Source: Enterobacteriaceae bacterium (GTDB lineage: Bacteria; Pseudomonadota; Gammaproteobacteria; Enterobacterales; Enterobacteriaceae). Taken from it: DNA of 54,498 bases. Numbering within the stretch: the first letter of the stretch is position 1; each line of letters begins with the position of its first letter. A program made the translations under genes and the position numbers. Of the stretch, positions 47,763 through 54,498 are shown one piece after another. The notes beneath the pieces were generated by a model, which saw only the letters and a list, made by a program, of their open reading frames with translations, was not told where the DNA came from and did no database searches. Location: contig JAISKF010000046.1 of the NCBI GenBank assembly GCA_031261005.1, forward strand, positions 1 to 54,498. The letters run 5' to 3'.

Positions 47763-48713
47763 TCAGAGCCAATTACGGCGTTTAAAATAGAGATAAGGTG
47801 CAATTCCGGCGGCAACCATCAAACCAATGGCAGCAGGATAACCGAACGTCCATTCCAGTTCCGGCATAAACCGGAAGTTCATACCATAACTTGACGCCAC
47901 CAGCGTTGGCGGCAGGAATACCACAGAAACCACCGAGAATATTTTGATAATGCGGCTTTGTTCAATATTGATAAAGCCCATCGCTGCCTGCATCAAAAAG
48001 TTAACTTTCTGGAACAACGATTCATTATGCGGCAACAGGGATTCAATATCGCGCAGCACTTCACGCGCTTGATCTAACTGATTGCCTGGCAAACGCGCTT
48101 TACGCACCAGGAAATTTAACGCGCGCTGGCTATCCATCAAACAGAGACGAACTTTCCAGCCGGTATCTTCCAGCTCTGCCAGCGTAGACAAGGCCTCATC
48201 GTAACCATCACCAGGATGACCTTCCATAATCACGCGGCTCAGGGCTTCCAGATCGCTATAAATATTTTCGATTTCATCGGCGAGCTGTTCAATTTTGGTT
48301 TCAAACAGATCCAGTAACAGCTCATACGCATTGCCGTCATTCATCGCACGGTTGCGCGCGCGCATACGATAAAGGCGGAAAGCAGGCAGATCGCGTTCAC
48401 GCAGGGTAAACAAACGGCCATCACGAATGGTAAATGCCACCGTCGCATTACCGCCGCGATCTTCGGCATCTTCATAATAGAAAAAGGAGTGAATATGCAG
48501 ACCATCTTCGTCTTCAAAAAAACGCGCAGATGCCTCAATATCGTCCAGTTCAGGACGTGTCGCCAGAGATTGCCCCAGCGCTTCCTGCACTTCTTTACGC
48601 TCTTGATCATCTGGTTCTACCAGATCGACCCAAACAGAAGAAGTCAGTTTATCGCCCTCATCAAGCTCTAAACGAGATAAGTGGCAATTGATTAGTTGAA
48701 ATGCGCTTAGCAT
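47763..48713 (-). CDS. corA: Magnesium/cobalt/nickel transporter CorA
   Basis: A 316-residue channel, the same length as E. coli and Salmonella CorA. It has a large N-terminal cytoplasmic domain starting [20 protein letters not shown]. Two C-terminal helices follow, with the signature YGMNF between them and MPELEW in the periplasmic loop; the basic tail is FKRRNWL. It imports Mg2+ and also Co2+ and Ni2+. ATG at 48713 follows AAGGTG; the frame is open upstream to 48767, but that part is leader. The enterobacterial corA leader is known to be regulated. Confidence 0.97.
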   Translation of the reverse strand: MLSAFQLINCHLSRLELDEGDKLTSSVWVDLVEPDDQERKEVQEALGQSLATRPELDDIEASARFFEDEDGLHIHSFFYYEDAEDRGGNATVAFTIRDGRLFTLRERDLPAFRLYRMRARNRAMNDGNAYELLLDLFETKIEQLADEIENIYSDLEALSRVIMEGHPGDGYDEALSTLAELEDTGWKVRLCLMDSQRALNFLVRKARLPGNQLDQAREVLRDIESLLPHNESLFQKVNFLMQAAMGFINIEQSRIIKIFSVVSVVFLPPTLVASSYGMNFRFMPELEWTFGYPAAIGLMVAAGIAPYLYFKRRNWL

Positions 48714-48866
48714 AGTGTCACCTTTTTTGCTTTTGCAGTGGTGATACGGGCAACGCAGATGGAACAAACTGAAGTTACGACGATAGCCAAATCAATCAGA
48801 TTTAAACTACATCCAGCTCACGCGCGACGGGAAATAAAGAAATATTAACGGTCGCTGACAACCACG

Positions 48867-48894
48867 AAGGCTATCAGCAAAAAGGGATAGCCTT
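48867..48894 (-). other. Hairpin upstream of corA
   Basis: AAGGCTATC (48867-48875) and GATAGCCTT (48886-48894) are perfect inverses with a 10-nt loop. On the minus strand it lies about 155 nt before the corA start codon, so it could be part of the corA leader. No T run follows. Confidence 0.4.
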
Positions 48895-49242
48895 AGAAGT
48901 TGAACTTCATTAAAAGATCATTGAGCCAGTATCGACTGGGAATGTCCAAAGCTATTGCCCCCATAGGAAAATCGTGCGCGCATGTTACGCCTTCCGGCAA
49001 AACTCTTCAACAAAAGAACAACATTTGTTGTTTATTGATAAGCAAAATTCAGGACATTTCATTACTGAACGGGCGGATTTATCCCTTAGAAAATTAATTT
49101 ATAAACGTTTTATGGTGTAAATCCCTACTAAACGGTGTTTTGGCAGGAGCGACGACCTGCCGCCCGTTAATTTCCACGGTGGTAAGCAACGGAAGTAAAC
49201 AAAAAAGTAGTAAACAAAAGTAGTAAATAAAAAAGTAGCAAA
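48895..49242. other. Gene-free stretch between corA and fdoI
   Basis: No credible gene. It holds a degenerate half of a family-1 element at about 49141-49175 (GACGACCTGCCGCCCGTTAA) and an A-rich run with AAGTAGTAAACAAA-like units repeated three times (about 49199-49248) just before the fdoI terminator. Confidence 0.6.
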
Positions 49243-49271
49243 CAAAAATAAGGGCAACCAAAAGGCTGCCC
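49243..49271 (-). terminator. Terminator of fdoGHI
   Basis: On the minus strand, GGGCAGCC pairs with GGTTGCCC (one G-T) around a TTTT loop (49271 to 49252) and is followed by TTATTTTTG. It lies about 40 bp after the fdoI stop. Confidence 0.85.
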
Positions 49272-49313
49272 GTTAAATATCACAGAAAATTTGCGAGTTA
49301 CTAAATTTGCAGG

Positions 49314-49964
49314 TTACTTAATATCCGTACCCTGCTTTTCTTCCTCTGCAACAATTTCCCGATACCAGCGCGGGTGGTGCATTTTCGCCCATTTACGGCT
49401 TACTTTGCCCTCAACCATGCCGGTTATCGAACCTTTCACCCAAAATGCCATATACATGTGAATCAAGATGGCGTGGATCAGTACGATAGCAGCGGTAGCG
49501 TGAATAATTAGACCTAAACGAATCGCCCAAATCGGGAAAAATTCAGCGAAATAAGGCCGCCAGATAATCACACCGCTGACCAGCAACACGCAGATTAAAC
49601 TCATGATGCTCCAGAACATCGCTTTCTGACCCGGATTGTACTTATCCACATCAGCCACTTTATGTTCGTTGCCTTTCAGCACTTCCACAATATGGACAAA
49701 CCAGCCGATGTCCTCACGTTTCGGAATGTTATGTTTCACGAAACGGAAGAACATAAAGATCAACACACAGAAAATCAGCACGCCGAAAAACGGATGCAGA
49801 ATGCGCCCCATCTGCGGTGTACCAAAGGTCTCGGTTAACCAGCTTAATGTCGGGAAAAACATCGCAATACCTGACAGCGCGACCAGAAAGAAACAGATCA
49901 CGACGGTCCAGTGACACGCTCGTTCAATAAACGAGTAGCGTTGAATCAACTTACTTGGCTTCAT
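49314..49964 (-). CDS. fdoI: Formate dehydrogenase-O cytochrome b556 subunit FdoI
   Basis: A 216-residue membrane subunit with four helices and the histidines of a diheme cytochrome b ([59 protein letters not shown]). It passes electrons from FdoH to quinone. ATG at 49964 has AGGAGG at the right distance and gives the family N-terminus [19 protein letters not shown]. It overlaps fdoH by 14 bp, so the two are translationally coupled. Confidence 0.95.
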   Translation of the reverse strand: MKPSKLIQRYSFIERACHWTVVICFFLVALSGIAMFFPTLSWLTETFGTPQMGRILHPFFGVLIFCVLIFMFFRFVKHNIPKREDIGWFVHIVEVLKGNEHKVADVDKYNPGQKAMFWSIMSLICVLLVSGVIIWRPYFAEFFPIWAIRLGLIIHATAAIVLIHAILIHMYMAFWVKGSITGMVEGKVSRKWAKMHHPRWYREIVAEEEKQGTDIK

Positions 49965-50874
49965 GATGCGCCTCCTCGTTACTGCCGTTGCCAGTACCCT
50001 CATCATCATCATCGTCTTCGTTGACTTTATTTGGTCCGATACCGATATAGTGATAGATCAGACCAGCAAACGTGGCGACAAATGCCGCTGCTGATAATGG
50101 TTTCAGTACGCCTTTCCACAAGCCGACAACCGGGCTAATCGATGGATCTTTCGGCAGCCCGTGATACAACTCTGGGCGATCGGCGTGATGCAGCACATAC
50201 ATGACGTGCGTACCGCCAACGCCTTGCGGATTGTACAATCCGGCATTGTGGAAACCGCGCGTATGCAGCTCTGCCACGCGATCTTCCGCAAGCTGGATCA
50301 TGTCTGTTTTAGTGCCGAAATGGATCGCACCGGTCGGGCAGGTTTTCACGCAAGCCGGTTCCTGACCGACGGTAACGCGATCCACGCACAGGGTACATTT
50401 ATAGGCGTGGTTATCTTCTTTGTTGATGCGCGGTACATTAAACGGGCAGCCTGCGATACAGTAACCGCAGCCGATACAATGCTCTGACTGAAAATCAACA
50501 ATACCGTTAGCATACTGAATAATCGCCCCCGCAGACGGGCAAGCCTTGAGGCAGCCCGGATCTGCACAGTGCATACAGCCATCTTTGCGGATCAGCCATT
50601 GCAGCTTGCCGTTTTCTTCCACTTCGGAATAACGCATCACCGTCCATGATTTGGCGCTTAAATCCATCGGATTGTCATACACACCAACGTTATGACCGAC
50701 CTCATCGCGAATATCATTCCACTCTGAACACGCGACCTGACAGGCTTTACAGCCAATACACGTGGTTACGTCGATCAGTTTTGCCACTTCATCTTGATGA
50801 TTACGCACCTTTGGCGGCGGCGTTAAAACGTTGGTAGCGGAACGTTTCAAAATGTCTTGAGATTGCATTGACAT
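49951..50874 (-). CDS. fdoH: Formate dehydrogenase-O iron-sulfur subunit FdoH
   Basis: A 307-residue protein with four [4Fe-4S] Cys clusters ([42 protein letters not shown]...CVKTC) and one C-terminal membrane helix ([19 protein letters not shown]), as in E. coli FdoH/FdnH. It carries electrons from FdoG to FdoI. The tail after the helix is unusually acidic (six consecutive Asp residues nearby). It starts 12 bp after the fdoG stop. Confidence 0.96.
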   Translation of the reverse strand: MSMQSQDILKRSATNVLTPPPKVRNHQDEVAKLIDVTTCIGCKACQVACSEWNDIRDEVGHNVGVYDNPMDLSAKSWTVMRYSEVEENGKLQWLIRKDGCMHCADPGCLKACPSAGAIIQYANGIVDFQSEHCIGCGYCIAGCPFNVPRINKEDNHAYKCTLCVDRVTVGQEPACVKTCPTGAIHFGTKTDMIQLAEDRVAELHTRGFHNAGLYNPQGVGGTHVMYVLHHADRPELYHGLPKDPSISPVVGLWKGVLKPLSAAAFVATFAGLIYHYIGIGPNKVNEDDDDDEGTGNGSNEEAHHEAK

Positions 50875-50886
50875 AATATTTCTCCG

Positions 50887-53800
50887 TTACACCTTTTCCA
50901 CATTGACCAAAAACGCCTTGTATTCCGGCGTCTGCGAGTTTGCATCACCAACGCTTGGCGTCAGCGTATTGGCAAGGAAGCCTTTACGTGTCGTACCTTC
51001 AAAGCCCCAGTGACAAGGCACGCCGATGGTATCAACCGTTTTACCGTTAATTGTCAAACGCGGTATACGCTTGCTGACAACGGCTTTTGCCTTGATATAA
51101 CCGCGCTGCGAACTGACGCGCACCTCATCTCCGGCTGTAATACCTTTGTCACTTGCCAGCTCCATACCAATTTCCACAAACTGCTCTGGCTGGACGATTG
51201 CATTAAGTAAAGCGTGCTTTGTCCAGTGACGGAATAACTCAGTGATGGAATAACTGGTGGCGACATACGGAAATTTATCCGCCTTACCCATTGCCGGTTT
51301 ATCGCTGGTAAAAATACGCGATACCGGACTGCTTACCACCGCAGGGTGTAACGGATTCGTGCCAATCGGCGATTCCGTTGGCTCGTAATGCTCAGGGAAT
51401 GGACCATCAGCGAGTTTGTCGAGAGAGAACAGATGCCCCATGCCATCTGGCAGCATGATAAATGGTCCGGTATTCTTCTCCGGCGGTGTTGTCACCGGAT
51501 AATCCGGCACATCAATACCCGTCCACTGCGCGCCGTTCCATTCGATCAGCTTACGTTCGGGAGCCCACGCTTTACCTTGCGGATCAGCCGAAGCGCGGTT
51601 GTAGAGAATGCGGCGATTTAAAGGCCAAGCCCATGACCAGCCAGAAATCGCACCGAGTCCGGTTGGATCAGAGTTATCCCGCAGCGCCATCTGGTTGCCT
51701 TTTTCCGTCCAGCAACCCGTGTAGATCCAGCAGAAACTCGCCGTTGAGCCGTCATTTCGCAATTGAGCAAAGCTCGAAAGCTGCTGACCTTTTTTCACTA
51801 ACACCGTGCCATTGCTGTCGAGCAGATCTTCAACGGCGTAGCCATTTGACTCCTGCGCCACTTCTTCTGGTGCCGGATCATACGGATCGGTGTACTCCCA
51901 ACGCGTATTCAGCAGCGGTTCTGGCGTCGCACCGCCCTCTTTGCGATACAAGTCGCGCAAACGCATAAACAGATTGCCGAGGATTTTACCATCGTGCCAG
52001 GCTTCTGCCGGAGGACGTGCCGCCGCCCAGTGCCATTGCAACCAGCGCGAAGAGTTGGCGATCGAGCCATTTTCTTCGGCAAAACAAGAGGACGGCAAGC
52101 GGAATACTTCAGTTTGAATTTGTGATGGATCAACATCATTCGGCTCGCCGTGATTCTGCCAGAACGAAGCCGTTTCGGTACTCAGCGGATCGATCACCAC
52201 CAGATACTTCAACTTAGCAAAAGCGCGAAAGGCTTTATTCTTGTCAGGAAACGCCGCCAGCGGATTAAAACCTTGCACGATACAGCCGTTAAATTTGCCT
52301 TGCGTCATCATTTCGGCTTGGGTCATGCAGTCGTAGTTTTTATCCCACTTCGGCAGCCAGTCATAGCCCCAGTTATTATCCGCACGGGCATTCTCACCAA
52401 AGAAACTCTTCAAAAAGCTGACAAAAAATTTCGGCGTGTTTTGCCAAAAGTTCACTTGATCAGCCAGTTGGGCAACCGGCGTTTGCTGCTGCAAATAAGT
52501 ATCAATAGTAGCTTGTTTCTCAGACGGCAAGCTCAGGTAAGCAGGCAGACTTTGAGACAGCAAGCCCAGATCGGTAAACCCTTGCACGTTGGAGTGACCG
52601 CGCAGGGCGTTAATGCCGCCGCCGATCATACCGATATTACCCAACAATAACTGGATCATGGCGGAACAGCGAATAATCTGCGCGCCGTTAGTATGATGCG
52701 TCCAGCCTAGTGCATAAAGAATGCTGGTCGTTCTGTCAGGAACGCAGGTTGAAGCCAGATCGCCGCAGATAGTCAGAAAATCTTCTTTGCGCGTACCACA
52801 GAGGTTTTCCACCATTTCCGGCGTATAACGGCTCACATGATTTTTCAGCAAATTCCACACACAGCGCGGGTGAGTGAAAGAGTCATCACGTTTCGCATAA
52901 CCATTTTCATCCAGCTCATAGCTCCAACTGCTTTTATCGTATTTACGATTCGGCTCGTCGTAACCGCTGAATAACCCCTCATCAAAGCGGTAATCCTCAC
53001 GCACAATCAGGCTGGCATTAGTGTAGGCTTTGACATATTCATGATGGACTTTATCGTGAGTCATCAAATAATTAACGATACCCAATAAGAACGCTGCGTC
53101 CGAACCGGCACGCACCGGAGCATACATATCTGCCGCCGATGCAGAACGGTTAAAACGCGGATCAACCACAATCACTTTGGCGTTATTATGGATTTTCGCT
53201 TCAACAACCCACTTAAATCCGACCGGATGCGCTTCTGCCGGATTACCGCCCATAATCAGAATCACATTGGCATTTTTAATATCGTTCCAGTTATTGGTCA
53301 TCGCCCCGCGCCCAAAGCTCGGCGCAAGAGCGGAAACCGTCGGACCATGACAAAGCCGCGCCTGATTTTCTACCGCTAACATACCTAACGAACGGGCAAA
53401 TTTTTGATCTAACACACCGGTTTCGTTACTGGCAGCGGAAGAACACAGCATCGAAGTTGTCAGCCAACGGTTAACGGTTGTGCCGTCTGCATTGATGGTT
53501 TGAAAATTGGCATCACGGTCATCTTTCATCAAACGCGTAATGCGCGAAATCGCCTCTTCCCAGCTTATACGTTGCCATTTATCCGAACCTGGCGCGCGAT
53601 ATTCCGGGTATTTAAGGCGCTGTTCACTGTGAATATAGTCCAGCACCCCTGCTCCTTTCGGGCAAAGAGAACCGCGGCTAACAGGGTGATCAGGATCGCC
53701 CTCAATGTGGAAAATTGATGAAGTGGCATTTTTTGCGCCGTCGCCACGGCTGTAGATCAAAATGCCGCAACCAACAGAACAGTAAGTACAGTTATTACGG

Positions 53801-53940
53801 GTTTCTTGCGAACGTAATAACTTGTATTGACGGGTTTCTGCTAGTGCAAGAGATGGGGCAAATCCCAGTGCAGCGACGGTCGTACCTGCCATGCCGCTGG
53901 CACAAATTCTAAAAAACTGCCTTCTGCTTATGTTACGCAT
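50887..53940 (-). CDS. fdoG: Formate dehydrogenase-O catalytic subunit FdoG, cysteine-containing form
   Basis: A 1017-residue molybdopterin enzyme that oxidises formate in the periplasm. The N-terminus is a twin-arginine signal (ISRRQFFRICASGMAGTTVAA), so export needs the TatABC encoded in this window. A [4Fe-4S] site CTYCSVGC...SLCPKGAG follows. At the active site, E. coli FdoG/FdnG has selenocysteine (VUHGPTV); here the codon at 53350-53352 is TGT, giving RLCHGPTV with Cys197. The frame is continuous with no internal TGA. The C-terminal molybdopterin-binding domain ends LVNVEKV as in E. coli. ATG follows GGAGG. First gene of fdoGHI. Confidence 0.95.
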   Translation of the reverse strand: MRNISRRQFFRICASGMAGTTVAALGFAPSLALAETRQYKLLRSQETRNNCTYCSVGCGILIYSRGDGAKNATSSIFHIEGDPDHPVSRGSLCPKGAGVLDYIHSEQRLKYPEYRAPGSDKWQRISWEEAISRITRLMKDDRDANFQTINADGTTVNRWLTTSMLCSSAASNETGVLDQKFARSLGMLAVENQARLCHGPTVSALAPSFGRGAMTNNWNDIKNANVILIMGGNPAEAHPVGFKWVVEAKIHNNAKVIVVDPRFNRSASAADMYAPVRAGSDAAFLLGIVNYLMTHDKVHHEYVKAYTNASLIVREDYRFDEGLFSGYDEPNRKYDKSSWSYELDENGYAKRDDSFTHPRCVWNLLKNHVSRYTPEMVENLCGTRKEDFLTICGDLASTCVPDRTTSILYALGWTHHTNGAQIIRCSAMIQLLLGNIGMIGGGINALRGHSNVQGFTDLGLLSQSLPAYLSLPSEKQATIDTYLQQQTPVAQLADQVNFWQNTPKFFVSFLKSFFGENARADNNWGYDWLPKWDKNYDCMTQAEMMTQGKFNGCIVQGFNPLAAFPDKNKAFRAFAKLKYLVVIDPLSTETASFWQNHGEPNDVDPSQIQTEVFRLPSSCFAEENGSIANSSRWLQWHWAAARPPAEAWHDGKILGNLFMRLRDLYRKEGGATPEPLLNTRWEYTDPYDPAPEEVAQESNGYAVEDLLDSNGTVLVKKGQQLSSFAQLRNDGSTASFCWIYTGCWTEKGNQMALRDNSDPTGLGAISGWSWAWPLNRRILYNRASADPQGKAWAPERKLIEWNGAQWTGIDVPDYPVTTPPEKNTGPFIMLPDGMGHLFSLDKLADGPFPEHYEPTESPIGTNPLHPAVVSSPVSRIFTSDKPAMGKADKFPYVATSYSITELFRHWTKHALLNAIVQPEQFVEIGMELASDKGITAGDEVRVSSQRGYIKAKAVVSKRIPRLTINGKTVDTIGVPCHWGFEGTTRKGFLANTLTPSVGDANSQTPEYKAFLVNVEKV

Positions 53941-54375
53941 TGGGCTTCCTCCAAGCTTAAACTTAAGACATGAATTAAAGCGAGATATAGCGAAGTAACT
54001 TCGTGTTATCTCTTGAAATTGCTCGTAAAATTATTTAAAAAAAATACAAAAACCATGCTAATTATATTGATATAGCACTGCGGATTATAAATCCTTGTTT
54101 CATTTATGTTAAGAAAATTATGTTTTATGGAAATAATTTGTAACGCGCCGGAAGCGCTATGTTTCAATAAACTAAACAATCACACTTAACAACATATCCG
54201 GCATTATTTCCCACAACGCACAGATAAACTTACGCAGCATACCGCCAAGACCAACACTGATTTTGACTGGTTATGCCAATAGACTTTATTGCTGTGCTTG
54301 TTAGTGAGTATCGGAGAGATAGGCTTAATTCGCCATTTTTTCGGGGATTTGGTATGGATTTAATTCGGTTGTCAG
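53941..54375. other. Gene-free region upstream of fdoG
   Basis: 435 bp of AT-rich sequence containing the presumed fdoGHI promoter. No credible ORF or clear -35/-10 pair was identified. Confidence 0.5.
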
Positions 54376-54498
54376 CTAATCTTGACTTCAGATAAAAAAT
54401 TATATTATTACGATAAATTTCAAATGATTATGTTATTTGACGTAGGGGCGGCAACCTGCCGCCCGCCAAACTACAATGAAATCAACGGGCGGCAGGTT
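54376..54498 (-). repeat. Family-1 element, copy L, cut by the window end
   Basis: A reversed right terminus (CTAATCTTGACTTCAGATAA), then arm ATATTATTACGATAAATTTC, then a GTAG-headed hairpin with GGGCGGCAACC, spacer and the beginning of the second hairpin. The rest lies beyond the window. Confidence 0.85.

Noticed and set aside
52150-52650. A 166-codon plus-strand frame inside fdoG
   Set aside because: Shadow of the FdoG coding strand; no binding site or recognisable domain.
53188-53379. Search for an in-frame TGA and SECIS-like stem in fdoG
   Set aside because: The frame has no TGA; the position used for selenocysteine in E. coli is TGT, so no recoding is needed.

Overview
The window is chromosomal DNA of a gammaproteobacterium in the order Enterobacterales. 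Block after block matches Escherichia coli gene order (tamAB-ytfP-msrA-ytfL-ytfK-cysQ; glyQS / tag-yiaC / ghrB; acs-yjcH-actP; ubiJ-ubiB-tatABC; recQ-rhtC-rarD-corA; fdoGHI), but the blocks are joined differently and the base composition is more AT-rich by eye. This suggests a lineage outside the Escherichia/Salmonella group, perhaps Budviciaceae-like; that placement is a guess. I see no prophage, IS transposase, rRNA, tRNA or CRISPR array.

Layout. 1-2460: the 3' end of frdD, a TSUP permease, a possible 37-residue membrane protein, and ppa. 2487-12150: ytfP, tamB and tamA (outer-membrane assembly), divergent msrA, paeA/ytfL with a structured leader, ytfK, cysQ. 12505-18498: a DASS dicarboxylate transporter, glycyl-tRNA synthetase glyQ/glyS, tag and yiaC. 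18512-26511: a decayed rhuM gene, ghrB, avtA, a YidQ-like lipoprotein, kbp, yidR, a NiaP-type MFS transporter and a YegP-like protein. 26908-34706: a malic enzyme lacking the phosphotransacetylase-like domain of E. coli MaeB, gltP, then acs-yjcH-actP for acetate uptake and activation. 35154-39871: aqpZ, the Tat translocase and ubiB/ubiJ. 40186-42355: gntK and gntT around a clear GntR/CRP control region. 42580-48713: rhtC, recQ, rarD, abrB, corA. 49314-53940: the periplasmic respiratory formate dehydrogenase fdoGHI. FdoG has a twin-arginine signal, so it should be a client of the TatABC encoded earlier in the window.

The most notable feature not explained by genes is a dispersed repeat family with about a dozen full, partial or degenerate copies. 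The complete form is about 200 bp. It has imperfect terminal inverted repeats (TTAACCT...GGATAAG), AT-rich conserved arms, and an inverted pair of GTAG-headed GC-rich hairpins like a REPIN/BIME. Copies lie between genes, often between convergent ones. Two copies supply the stop codon of a neighbouring gene. A second, ATACCC-ended palindromic repeat family is also present. Other points worth checking are a cysteine in place of selenocysteine in FdoG, the shortened malic enzyme, and a promoter-hairpin-U-tract leader in front of paeA.
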